A stretch of 64,000 nt of DNA from Methanosarcina sp. 2.H.T.1A.6 (GCF_000979455.1 NZ_JJOY01000014.1:1-64000), one strand, 5' to 3'; positions 35,256 to 43,913 are shown, counted from the stretch's first letter. Translations and numbers: made by a program. The notes: a model not told the origin generated them from the letters alone.

Positions 35256-36659
35256 ATGAAAGTCAATGCAGACCTCCATCTCCACTCAAAGTACTCGATG
35301 GCGTGTTCGGGGAAGATGGAACTACCCACAATTGCTAGTGAAGCTTCGAGAAAAGGGATGGAGCTTATCGGTACAGGGGACTGCACTCATCCGAAGTGGC
35401 TGGAAGAGATAAAAAAAGCAGCTATTTCAGACGAAGAAATCCGAATAGGAAATATATGTTTTATACCCACTACCGAGGTCGAGGATATCGACCGGGTACA
35501 CCACCTCCTGATTTTACCTTCTATTTCAAAAGCCGAAGAGCTGGCAGAAAGAATTGCCCCTTTCGGAAACCTTGAAGCAGATGGGCGCCCATCAGTTAAG
35601 CTGGATGGCTGTGAAATTGCAGAGATTGCAAAAGATCTTGGAGCTCTTATAGGCCCCTGTCATGCTTTCACACCATGGACTGCTCTTTATGGCTACCATG
35701 ACAGCCTGGAAAGCTGCTATGGGGATATGACAGAATATGTCTCTTTTGTTGAACTTGGCCTGAGTGCAGACAGTAATTACGCGGACAGGATTGAGGAACT
35801 GCACCGACTGACCTTCCTTACGAACTCTGATGCCCATTCCCCTTCTACCAACAAACTGGCAAGGGAATTTACTCAGTTCAATGTTCCGGATATTACTTTT
35901 GAAGGCATCAAGAAAGCAATTCTCAGGAAGCAGGGATACGGAGCTACTCTGAACGTCGGTTTTTTCCCTGAAGAAGGAAAGTACAACCGGTCTGCCTGCG
36001 TCAAGTGCTTTACTCAGTATCCGCTGCCGGAAGCCGAAGCTAGAAGATGGCGCTGTCCGATATGTAGAGGCATTATAAAAAAAGGAGTGGCTGACCGGGT
36101 CAACGAACTTGCGGATTTTGAAAAACCCGAGCATCCTGACCACCGACCTCCTTATCTTCACCTGATCCCTCTTGCAGAGATCATACAGATGTCACTCGGC
36201 CACGCAAGCGTCCAGACAAAAGGCGTAAAGACTGCTTGGGAAACCATTGTCGGGCATTTCGGAAACGAGGTTGAAGCCCTTATCTATGCAGAACCGGAAG
36301 CCCTGAAAATAGTGGATGACAGGATAGTAAACGCAATTCTCGCTTTCAGGAAGGGCGATGTTATAATCCACCCCGGCGGAGGTGGCCAGTACGGCTGGCT
36401 CGAACTGCCCGGCCACCTGAAAGCAGAAAAACCCGGACCTGTAGAAAAAGGCGCCGAGGAAAAGAAAAAAGCCTCAAAAATAACAAAAAGAGAGATAGGA
36501 AAGCCAAGAACTCAGATATCATTTTCTGACCTTGAGAGAAAAAAATTCGCAGAAACAGTCGAAACTGAAGAAGAAAAGACAGCAAGAGCGAGTAAAAAAT
36601 GGCCAGAGAAAGAGAATCAGGAAAAACCTGCAGGTCAGAGGTCACTTTTTGATTTTTAA
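35256..36659 (+). CDS. endQ: endonuclease Q (deaminated-base DNA repair)
   Basis: EndoQ of 467 residues. It cuts DNA 5' to hypoxanthine, uracil and abasic sites. A PHP-type metal site begins NADLHLHSKYS and continues with GTGDCTHPKW, TTEVED, GPCHAFTP and NSDAHSP. A four-cysteine zinc element (CVKCFTQYPLP, CPICRG) follows. The protein ends GQRSLFDF, a PCNA-binding PIP box, after a lysine-rich linker of about 70 residues. This fits PCNA-stimulated repair. Confidence 0.92.
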   Translation: MKVNADLHLHSKYSMACSGKMELPTIASEASRKGMELIGTGDCTHPKWLEEIKKAAISDEEIRIGNICFIPTTEVEDIDRVHHLLILPSISKAEELAERIAPFGNLEADGRPSVKLDGCEIAEIAKDLGALIGPCHAFTPWTALYGYHDSLESCYGDMTEYVSFVELGLSADSNYADRIEELHRLTFLTNSDAHSPSTNKLAREFTQFNVPDITFEGIKKAILRKQGYGATLNVGFFPEEGKYNRSACVKCFTQYPLPEAEARRWRCPICRGIIKKGVADRVNELADFEKPEHPDHRPPYLHLIPLAEIIQMSLGHASVQTKGVKTAWETIVGHFGNEVEALIYAEPEALKIVDDRIVNAILAFRKGDVIIHPGGGGQYGWLELPGHLKAEKPGPVEKGAEEKKKASKITKREIGKPRTQISFSDLERKKFAETVETEEEKTARASKKWPEKENQEKPAGQRSLFDF

Positions 36660-36859
36660 AATCCGAGAGTCGCTGAGAATAAAATATATAAGATAGAAAG
36701 TCTATTCACTTAACTCTGCACCAAAAACGTCGGGTACTGCCCGGGAACGTCCTCATTATTTAAAATCCATCTAACATTTAAGCTAACGTTTAACATTAAA
36801 GCGAAGTTTAACATTTAAGCTAACGTTTAAGCTAACCTAAAACGTTCTTAAAGCAAAAT
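36660..36859. repeat. direct repeats of TTAAGCTAACGTTTA type before tRNA-Ser
   Basis: Four related short units (AACATTTAAGCTAACGTTTAA and variants) lie between about 36771 and 36840. They may surround the tRNA promoter; TATA-like boxes occur at 36681-36692. Confidence 0.6.
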
Positions 36860-36943
36860 GCCCAGGTAGTCTAGCGGTAGGGCGACGGTCTCGAAAACCG
36901 TTTCTTCTTTGGGAGAGCGCAGGTTCGAATCCTGCCCTGGGCG
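36860..36943 (+). tRNA. tRNA-Ser (anticodon CGA)
   Basis: Acceptor stem GCCCAGG pairs with CCTGGGC. The anticodon stem ACGGT/ACCGT encloses CTCGAAA, so the anticodon is CGA. A long class II variable arm and the T-arm CAGGTTCGAATCCTG follow, with discriminator G. CCA is not encoded. Total 84 nt, no intron. Confidence 0.96.
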
Positions 36944-37476
36944 TAACCCTCTTATTAAAACCTTATTAAAACCTCTTTTTAGAAAAACAGGTGTTGCCTG
37001 ATTAATTTGTTAATCCATTCCGGAACCCCCGAGGAAATCGGTCAGTTTTCTCCCCCTGTGCTGCACGGAGCCTGAGCCGGCCTGCCAGCCAGAATAAATA
37101 ATTTCCTAACTCAGGAAACCATTTTCAAGAATGTAGGTATAAACGCTTCCTCCAGCTTGCCCACAGCCCTACAAAAAAAGAAGTGAGTACCGGGTTTTTC
37201 TAACACTATTAATATTTACTTTTTTATGTCACTTTTAATTTCTTGCTATTATTTTCTTCCTTCTCTTCTTTTTTGTTGGAAAGACCGCTCTCCTGCGTCG
37301 AGCGTGAAAAAGACACAATACAACGAATGACGTTGTATGGGGAAGAAATTCTTGTAATTCACTCCTTTAGTCCACTTGAGTGAGCGAAGCTCACTGTTCT
37401 TATGGGCGTTAAGAATAATAGATATGCCCCCAGTAAATAGGGTGAAAAAAAGATTTCAAATTAAGGGGAGATATGC
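36944..37476. other. spacer with dispersed repeat copy 2
   Basis: Bases 36998-37097 match the dispersed repeat at 22331-22431. CTAACTCAGGAAACCAT near 37106 also occurs at 8492. Further on are inverted repeats ACAACG-AATGA-CGTTGT (about 37321-37337) and GTGAGCGAAGCTCAC (about 37380-37394). GGGGAG just before 37477 is the rubrerythrin ribosome-binding site. No gene is visible. Confidence 0.6.
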
Positions 37477-37968
37477 ATGAGTTCCAAAGACAACCTTAAG
37501 GCTGCATTTACTGGCGAATCAATGGCAAACAGGACATACCTGGCCTTTGCGAAGAAAGCAGACGAGGAAGGGTATCATCAGATAGCCAAACTCTTTAGAG
37601 CCGCTGCTGCTGCGGAAACAGTTCATGCTTTCAATCACCTCCAGCGTATGGGAGGGATTGGAACTACAATGGATAACCTGAAAGAGGCCGTTAACGGCGA
37701 AACATACGAATTTGAGACAATGTACCCCACTTTTATAGAGGAAGCAAAAACAGAAGGGGACAACAGGGCTCTCTGGAGCTTTGAAGTGGCAAATAAAGTA
37801 GAAAAGGTTCATGCAAGACTATATGAAAAAGCCCTGGAAGAAATAGGGAATAATAAAGAGGTTGATTATTACGTCTGCGGGGTCTGCGGACATACTATTG
37901 AAGGTGAACCTGAAGGGAACTGTCCGATTTGTGGGGCACCTGCATCCAAATTCAATAAAATTGACTGA
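37477..37968 (+). CDS. rubrerythrin
   Basis: Non-heme di-iron peroxidase of 163 residues protecting against hydrogen peroxide. The ferritin-like part has the ligand motifs GESMANRTY and AETVHAF and a second helix pair with EVANKVEKVHARLYEKALEE. The C-terminal rubredoxin domain has CGVCGHTIEGEPEGNCPICGAP. Single gene with a strong GGGGAG element. Confidence 0.95.
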   Translation: MSSKDNLKAAFTGESMANRTYLAFAKKADEEGYHQIAKLFRAAAAAETVHAFNHLQRMGGIGTTMDNLKEAVNGETYEFETMYPTFIEEAKTEGDNRALWSFEVANKVEKVHARLYEKALEEIGNNKEVDYYVCGVCGHTIEGEPEGNCPICGAPASKFNKID

Positions 37969-38269
37969 AAACCGATTAAGACAACAACATTTCAGACGGT
38001 CAGGGAAATCCATCGAGAGCTAACAGATAAGAAAAAAGCTCTCCATTTACTTTTTTGCTAGCATGGCTTTAAAAACAGATTGAAGCCATTATTAACCTTC
38101 TTTCGTTTTAATAAGGGCATCAAGCAAATAAGGAATTCGATTCCCGCGTTCCTTTGATTCTTTGGCTTTTATGCAATTATACTTCCCGAAACCTCAGGGA
38201 TTCAGATAAACAACTTTATTTGCAAAACCCCTGATATAGAACAAAATTGAAAAGGGAGCCCTGAATTTT
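37969..38269. other. intergenic spacer
   Basis: AT-rich with no repeat or gene that I can support. AAAGGGAG at 38251-38258 is the probable ribosome-binding site of the following small gene. Confidence 0.4.
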
Positions 38270-38440
38270 TTGAAATTAAACAAGAAATTGATGAAATACT
38301 TCGACCGCCGCAGAACAGGCAAATGGACAGGTGAGGTAAGTGCATATGACTTCGCAGTTCGCCTGCTTGGTTACATATCATTTGCGATATTTGTGCTCAC
38401 AATCCTTGCAGGAATAATCTATTTTCTGTTTATGTACTGA
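38270..38440 (+). CDS. small single-pass membrane protein
   Basis: A 56-residue frame, 49 residues if started at the ATG at 38291. A basic, aromatic N-terminus (MKYFDRRRTGKWTGEVSAYDF) precedes one long membrane helix, LLGYISFAIFVLTILAGIIYFLF. TTG at 38270 is preferred because GGGAG lies 11 nt before it, whereas nothing precedes the ATG. I do not recognise the family. It precedes tRNA-Trp on the same strand by about 100 nt. Confidence 0.6.
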   Translation: MKLNKKLMKYFDRRRTGKWTGEVSAYDFAVRLLGYISFAIFVLTILAGIIYFLFMY

Positions 38441-38537
38441 GGAAGAAATAGAAATATGTTCTCAAAAACCATGTTTCTTGCCGTTAACTATTTAAAAGAG
38501 AAAGGATATGTCAGTATCCTTGTTAACCTTTCATTAA

Positions 38538-38730
38538 GGGGCTGTGGCCTAGCCCGGCATGGCGATGGGCTCCAGCGGATAAATGATGAACAACGGGTCT
38601 ACCGAGTCTTTCCCGACGGGGCAGGACAATGAGGAACCGTTGGAGCACTGATAGATGCTCACCAGAAAAACTGTGAAAGCAGTTGTTCGGAGATACCCGT
38701 CGATCGTGAGTTCGAATCTCACCAGCCCCA
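38538..38730 (+). tRNA. tRNA-Trp (anticodon CCA) with intron
   Basis: Acceptor stem GGGGCUG pairs with CAGCCCC, discriminator A. Anticodon CCA at 38572-38574; the anticodon stem AUGGG pairs with CCCGU after splicing. The T-arm is GTGAG-TTCGAAT-CTCAC. A 119-nt intron interrupts the anticodon loop after position 37 (about 38576-38694), the canonical archaeal site. Mature length is 74 nt. CCA is not encoded. Confidence 0.95.
38576..38694 (+). ncRNA. tRNA-Trp intron acting as box C/D methylation guide
   Basis: Box C ATGATGA (38583-38589), D' CCGA (38602-38605), C' ATGAGGA (38629-38635) and D CTGA (38648-38651). The guide before D' (38593-38600) pairs over 8 bp with the spliced sequence AGACCCGU, putting C39 at the fifth base from D'. 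The guide before D (TGGAGC) pairs with GCUCCA, putting C34 at the fifth base from D. This is the arrangement known in haloarchaeal tRNA-Trp introns. Confidence 0.88.
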
Positions 38731-38740
38731 CCTTTATTAT

Positions 38741-38785
38741 TTTCTTTAATTTTCTTTAATTTTCTTTAATTTTCTTTAATTTTGA
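38741..38785. repeat. TTTCTTTAATT tandem repeat
   Basis: Four copies of an 11-bp unit follow tRNA-Trp. The T-rich tract may also end its transcription. Confidence 0.75.
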
Positions 38786-38901
38786 TTTTCAGGAAAACAT
38801 TCTCATCTTTGTATGATTACTTTCTAATTCCAGTATCGATACTCTCGATATAGACCTCTTTTTTGATAATATCCTCTTTTGGATTCAGTTCAATCCCGGA
38901 A

Positions 38902-39854
38902 ATGAGAATACGGAGTTATAAATATCAGTTACTTGAAAAAAAGACCCATCATTCAAAACGAAGGGATTCCTTATAAAAATTAAACCTGATCTTAAAAGAG
39001 GGGTTAAACCGAAAGACTTCAGGAAAATCCTGACCTGCACAGTATGTTCCTTTCTGATACTTACTTTAGCCGTCAGCCCTGTATTTGCGGACATATCTAC
39101 CGCAGACCCCGGGCAGGTAAATTCTACAGTTGAAGAGACTGAAGAAGCTAAAAATCCAGCGGCAGCCGAAAAAGGGAATTTCGGGAAAATTGAAATCATA
39201 ACAATTCCAAACGGCTCTGAGATCCATATAAAGGAAAAGGTCGTGGGAAAAACCCCGGCTCTTATAGAGAAAGTACCGCCCGGTTTTTATGAGGTTGTGC
39301 TAACGCAGGAAGGGTATGAAGATGTCTTTGAGAGGGTGCTTGTTAAAGCCGGGAAAACGGCCTCAATCTCAAAAAAACTCCGTGTAAATGAGAGAGTACA
39401 CAGCATTTCTTCAAGCCCCTCCGGAGCAAATGTCTACCTTGACGGGAAGTACAAAGGAATAACTCCGGTCGTATTTCATGCAGACGAAGGGCAGCATAAA
39501 CTTACTATAAAAAAGACCGGATACAGCACGGTTTCAGAAGAGATCAATGCCTCCGGAGAGACAGCACTTGTGATGGAGGAAAAGCTCCACCTCAATCTCT
39601 TTACATACTTTGCTGCAACCCTGGTTCTGCTGGTTGCAGGCGTTATTATAAAAAGAAACCCCGAAAAGTTAAAGTTTAAATTCCCGAGAAAAGTTTCGGC
39701 AGGTGACAAGGCACTCAAAAAAGTTCAGAAGGCACCAGAGAAGAGAGATGAAAAACTGCAAGGGAACTCATCAGTTCCTGATGATCTGGTAGAACTGGAA
39801 AATTTTACGGAACAAAATTTTGAATACACAGTAAAAAAGAAAAAGAAAGTCTGA
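38902..39854 (+). CDS. PEGA-domain membrane protein with disrupted or recoded 5' end
   Basis: Predicted surface-facing protein. In one frame from 38937 to 39854 are a signal-anchor segment (LTCTVCSFLILTLAVSPVFA), an acidic linker, two PEGA domains (KIEIITIPNGSEIHIKEK then VHSISSSPSGANVYLDGKYKG), a membrane helix (YFAATLVLLVAGVII) and a basic tail. That frame has no ATG, GTG or TTG before 39243, which lies inside the first PEGA domain. An ATG at 38902 (MRIRSYKYQLLEKK) is in the +1-offset frame and reaches the slippery heptamer A AAA AAG at 38936-38942, where a -1 slip would join the frames. An indel, recoding or a non-standard start could each explain this. PEGA domains are typical of archaeal surface proteins. 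Confidence 0.65.
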
Positions 39855-39970
39855 TTAAAAATGATTATCAGGAAGGTTGATTAGAAAAATTGATTAGAAT
39901 AATTGATTAGAATAATTAATTAGAATAATTGAGAGGCAGAAACGGACTGCTTCCGGATTCTGGAAGTTTT

Positions 39971-40026
39971 CATCCTTCATCCTTCATCCTTCATCCTTCA
40001 TCCTTCATCCTTCATCCTTCATCCTT
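39971..40026. repeat. CATCCTT x 8 microsatellite
   Basis: Eight perfect 7-bp copies. The last one touches the stop codon of the minus-strand aminotransferase, and degenerate copies continue into its last codons (EGEG). A looser repeat TTGATTAGAATAA lies just upstream at about 39878-39928. Confidence 0.95.
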
Positions 40027-41216
40027 CACCCTTCACCTTCAAATTCTTTTTCCAGAAAAGCCTCCAGACGGTCCATGCCTTCTGCAATGTTTTCAAGGCT
40101 GTTAGCGTAGGAAAAACGCAGGTAGCCTTCTGCCCCGTTTCCGAAGTCTATGCCGGGAGTTACTGCCACGCCTGCCTCATTGAGGATCCGGCGGCTCAGC
40201 TCAAGAGAATCATTGCTGAACTTGCGGGCATCAGCAAGGACATAAAAAGCTCCCATTGGCTCTTTGCGAACTTCGAGGCCCATGCCGAGAAGCCTTTTAA
40301 GCATGTACTGGCGACGTATATTATAGGTCTGGACCATCTCAGTAACGTGTTCCTGAGGACCTTTCAGGGCTGCAATGCCTGCCTCCTGGACAAAGGAGTT
40401 AGCGCAGATAAAGAAATTCTGGTGAATTTTCTGAATCGCGCGTATACAATCAGGGGGGCAGATAATATAGCCAAGTCTCCAGCCGGTCATTGCATAAAGT
40501 TTGGAAAAGCCGTTAAGGACAAAGGCATTTTTAGTATATTCCAGGATGCTGTGTTCTTCTCCGCTGTAGATCAGGCCCTGGTAGATTTCGTCCGAAACGA
40601 TAGGAATTCCTTTTTCATCTGCTATTGCGGCAAGGCCCTGCAAACTTTCAGGAGACATAACATGCCCTCCGGGATTTGAAGGACTGTTAATGAGGATGGC
40701 TTTGGTATTCGGACTCAGGCACTGCCTTACTGTTTCGGGTTCAAGGACAAAGCCGTTTGTCTCGCTCGTATAGACAAAAACAGGGGTTCCGCCCAGATAC
40801 TTTACGAAATTTGGATAGCAGGCGTAGTGAGGGTTCGACATAATTACTTCATCCCTCTTTTCAAGCAGAGCCATAAAAACAATCAGGAGACCAGGGCTTG
40901 TCCCGGAAGTAACAATAACCTGATTCGGGTCCAGGTCAACTCCAAACTTCTGATGATAAGACTCAACTATTGCCTCTCTGAGAGCAGGGAGTCCCTGGCT
41001 GTGAGTGTACTTTGTAAATCCCCTACCAATCGCAGCACAGGCAGCCTCACAGATATGGGGAGCAGTAGGAAAATCAGGCTCCCCTACCTCAAGATGGATT
41101 ATATGCCTGCCCTTAGCTTCCAGAGCCTTGGCACTTTCCAGTACTTCCATCACATAGAAAGGAGGGATATCTTCTGATTTTTTTGATAAGATGCAATCGG
41201 AATTTATCGAAAACAT
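40026..41216 (-). CDS. class I/II PLP-dependent aminotransferase
   Basis: A 396-residue fold-type I aminotransferase related to aspartate aminotransferases. GEPDFPTAPHI at the N-terminus, YTHSQGLPALREAI, the SNPHYACYPNF region, NSPSNPGG, and the PLP lysine in NGFSKLYAMTGWRLGY. LRFSYANS near the end holds the substrate-carboxylate arginine. The amino donor cannot be set from sequence. Single gene; its last residues are encoded by degenerate copies of the adjoining 7-bp repeat. Confidence 0.92.
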   Translation of the reverse strand: MFSINSDCILSKKSEDIPPFYVMEVLESAKALEAKGRHIIHLEVGEPDFPTAPHICEAACAAIGRGFTKYTHSQGLPALREAIVESYHQKFGVDLDPNQVIVTSGTSPGLLIVFMALLEKRDEVIMSNPHYACYPNFVKYLGGTPVFVYTSETNGFVLEPETVRQCLSPNTKAILINSPSNPGGHVMSPESLQGLAAIADEKGIPIVSDEIYQGLIYSGEEHSILEYTKNAFVLNGFSKLYAMTGWRLGYIICPPDCIRAIQKIHQNFFICANSFVQEAGIAALKGPQEHVTEMVQTYNIRRQYMLKRLLGMGLEVRKEPMGAFYVLADARKFSNDSLELSRRILNEAGVAVTPGIDFGNGAEGYLRFSYANSLENIAEGMDRLEAFLEKEFEGEG

Positions 41217-41507
41217 AAAAGACCTTCTGAAAAGCGATTAATATAAAAGCCACAAGGTAAAAGCAAGTAATATCACTGAGTATGTACCTGAAACTGCGTA
41301 TGCTTTCAATATTTAAATATTCTGTGGGAAAAACAAAGAGTCAAACCTGAGGGACATAAAAGAAAAATTAATCCCGGAATGAGTTTAACAAGAAAAAAGT
41401 TAACTCTCGGAATCAGGTAGATTTTATCTGTCTAAGGCGGGAAGACCCCTTCCTCAAACCTCTGGGCCTTCAGGCGAAGGGATTAGGGAGGGGCAGTTCG
41501 CAGAAAC

Positions 41508-41975
41508 TTAATCTTTCGGCATAATTTTATCAACTACCTCCACATCCGGCCCAGCCCAGCCCTGATCTTCAAGCATTTTTGCAAAATCACGCTGAAAGGT
41601 CTGGAATATTACAACGTTTTCAGGGACAATATTGAGGAAATCGTAATCTCCATAAGCTCCCGTAAAGAAAGAGGCGACAGTTTCTTCAAATTTTTCCTCG
41701 ATTCTTTGCGGGTACCAGAGCCCGTATTGAGAAAGTAAAACAAAGTTAGGATCAGGCACAGGAGCCTCTTCCGGATAGATATAAAAACCTATAAAGACCT
41801 CTTCTCCGGACTTTGCAAGAACCAGTTTCTTTTCAAACCCCGGTTTCTGAAGTTTGAGAAACCATTCCCCCTTTAGAAGGTCTTCAGGTTCTTTGATAAC
41901 TCCATGGGCTTTCAGAATCCTTTCAGCTACCTGCTGGATTTCCAGAATAATGGCATTACGCTGTTCTTCAGGCAT
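41508..41975 (-). CDS. unrecognised soluble protein
   Basis: A 155-residue protein from the ATG at 41975. No family recognised. It has an amphipathic N-terminal helix (NAIILEIQQVAERILKAHGV), a beta-rich middle (KKLVLAKSGEEVFIGFYIYPEE) and an acidic C-terminus. The frame stays open 60 codons upstream to an ATT at 42155 that follows GGGGG on the transcript, and that part includes CISCLKMPEEQ. There is no ATG, GTG or TTG in the extension. It follows the transporter gene on the same strand. Confidence 0.65.
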   Translation of the reverse strand: MPEEQRNAIILEIQQVAERILKAHGVIKEPEDLLKGEWFLKLQKPGFEKKLVLAKSGEEVFIGFYIYPEEAPVPDPNFVLLSQYGLWYPQRIEEKFEETVASFFTGAYGDYDFLNIVPENVVIFQTFQRDFAKMLEDQGWAGPDVEVVDKIMPKD

Positions 41976-42271
41976 CTTCAGGCAGGAGATACAGAAGTCT
42001 TCGGAGGGAACTCCTTTGTATTGAGTACCAGCCTCTGCACCTGATTTTTCCTGCTTTTCAGCCTTTCTTTCGAAATCTGTTTCTGAACTTTTCGCATTAC
42101 TCGGGATTTCAGCCTTAACCTGCCGTATTTCGGTCTCAGAATGTTCTACCGTAATTAGTACCCCCGTTAATGTATAGGACGGAGATGCCCATAAGCATTG
42201 GTATGTAAGTCCCTAAAAAAGATTCCCGATCCACTCCCGGATCGGACCTGATTTCAGGAACTGCACCTGTT

Positions 42272-42955
42272 TTAACCTTTAACCGGACCTGCTTCCCCGC
42301 TTTCCCCGGGATAGGGGACATCGTTTATGTTTCCAGAAGCAAGCCATCTGACACCAAGATATACAAAGGGGGTATCAAGGAGAGCAAACATCACTTTAAG
42401 GATCCAGACAGGCAAAATCATATAAAAAACTGAAACTACCCCCAGTTCGGGAGTTACATGATAGAAAGCAATAAACGTGAAAACGATGGAGTCGAGCAGC
42501 TGGGAAACAATTGTTGAAAGATTGTTTCTGAGCCAGAGATACCTGCCATTTGTCTTCTGCTTCCAGAAATTAAAGGCCCACAGGTCATGGTGCTGGCTTA
42601 TAACAAAAGCGATCATGCTTGCCAGTATAACTCTCATGGAATTTGAAAAAACGCTATTAAAAGCCTCATTATTCGGGTACAAATGAGATGGTGCCAGACC
42701 AGTACTTATGAACACGAAAAAGGATGCAATACAGAGTGAAAGAAAACCTGCATGTAAGAAAACCTTTGTCACTTCCCTTCCTTTAACTTCTTCTACCATG
42801 TCCGTAATAAGGAAAGTAACCGGATATGCGAAAAAGCCTACCGAGGTTACGATCCCGAATATCTCAATTAGCTTGCTCCCGAGAAGGTTTCCAAGGAGTA
42901 GAGAGCTGACGAAAACTGTTAGCAAAAGCTGTATCTTGTAATCTATGGGTTTCAT
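42272..42955 (-). CDS. queuosine/archaeosine precursor (preQ0) transporter, YhhQ family
   Basis: Membrane protein of 227 residues with about six helices. GNLLGSKLIEIFG, the strongly conserved ITDMVEEVKGREVTKVF, and the later LDSIVFTFIAFY with LDTPFVYLGVRW are characteristic of the QPTR/YhhQ family. In archaea the salvaged base would feed archaeosine in tRNA; substrate assignment is by family. Confidence 0.88.
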   Translation of the reverse strand: MKPIDYKIQLLLTVFVSSLLLGNLLGSKLIEIFGIVTSVGFFAYPVTFLITDMVEEVKGREVTKVFLHAGFLSLCIASFFVFISTGLAPSHLYPNNEAFNSVFSNSMRVILASMIAFVISQHHDLWAFNFWKQKTNGRYLWLRNNLSTIVSQLLDSIVFTFIAFYHVTPELGVVSVFYMILPVWILKVMFALLDTPFVYLGVRWLASGNINDVPYPGESGEAGPVKG

Positions 42956-43085
42956 GAATTCTCAGGATTTAAGTTGGGTTTAAGGGTTGGATAACATTAT
43001 AAACTGGATACTTTAACATCTTCAACACCGGCATTTGGTCCCCTAAAAAGGGGATTTAAGCAGGGGTCTATTAGATGCCGGAAAA

Positions 43086-43913
43086 TTACCTGAAACGTTC
43101 TGCTCTTCTGAAGAGGTTTTGAGGCGACCTGTCTACTTCATCACATATTATCTTATGGGGGATGGAAGAGGGCAGAATTGAGTAAGCCTGACTGTCAGTA
43201 CCCCGAAGCCCCCAGGTTTCGTCCGTGAGCAGGAAATAAGAGTTTTCAAGCCTTACTCCCTTTGATTTAAGGGAAGAAAGGACCACAGGGTTTGAAAGGT
43301 CTTTTCGAATCTCTTCCGCAGCCTTTACCTGAGTGCCAGGACCTCCTTTTTTTACAGGATAAACAAGGTCATCGGAAAGGGTCTTTTCCATTGTGCGGAC
43401 TATCAGCCTGTAGCAGGTTTTTTTGTTTGTGGACATTTCCGGAACTTTTTCCAGATAAAAAACGTTACGGCCATTCCTGACAATATCTGAAAGAACGTCT
43501 TCCCGCCTCGAAAAAGATTCCACATCAGACGTGGATATACTCGAGAAAAAAACAGGAAACTTTTTAGACAGACTGTCTGCAGCTGCCTGGTTCGCCTTCT
43601 CGCGGGGAATATATTCAAAGCTAACTCTGGACCCTGAAAACTCCTTTTCTACTTCCTGCGCCCTTCCCTGAAAAGCTCTTACGGCTTCAGTAGAATCATT
43701 ATAAACAATTATTTCGGCATCGCCTTTTGAAAAGATCCTGACAAGGGATATGGCAAAATTGAGGGCTGCAAGTTCACAGTCAAGATTATTCTGAGGATGA
43801 CCCGGGACTTTAGTTGTTGACTGGTGGAGCTGCCCACCATCCCGTAAAACCACGCAACCGAGGTAGGAGTCTTCACTTTCATTATAAGACGAATCACAGT
43901 AGACTTCAAGCAT
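43086..43913 (-). CDS. RNase H-like protein with unassigned C-terminal domain
   Basis: A 275-residue protein from the ATG at 43913 (AGGTGA 8 nt upstream; a GTG at 43925 falls inside that element). Residues 1-125 look like RNase HI: CDSSYNES (D7), DCELAALNFAI (E47), IIVYNDSTEAV (D73) and NQAAADSLS (D113), so all four metal-binding acids are present. Residues 126-275 match nothing I know; they contain a KKTCYRLIVRTME segment and end in a basic RRAERFR. Activity on RNA/DNA hybrids is plausible but unproven. Single gene. Confidence 0.75.
   Translation of the reverse strand: MLEVYCDSSYNESEDSYLGCVVLRDGGQLHQSTTKVPGHPQNNLDCELAALNFAISLVRIFSKGDAEIIVYNDSTEAVRAFQGRAQEVEKEFSGSRVSFEYIPREKANQAAADSLSKKFPVFFSSISTSDVESFSRREDVLSDIVRNGRNVFYLEKVPEMSTNKKTCYRLIVRTMEKTLSDDLVYPVKKGGPGTQVKAAEEIRKDLSNPVVLSSLKSKGVRLENSYFLLTDETWGLRGTDSQAYSILPSSIPHKIICDEVDRSPQNLFRRAERFR

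Noticed and set aside
38934-38942. TGA before the PEGA frame as selenocysteine
   Set aside because: Methanosarcina lacks the selenocysteine system as far as is known, and no SECIS-like structure was seen.
42136-42321. 61-codon frame overlapping the end of the transporter gene
   Set aside because: It lies in another frame across a real gene end and the 5' extension of the 155-aa gene; composition does not support it.
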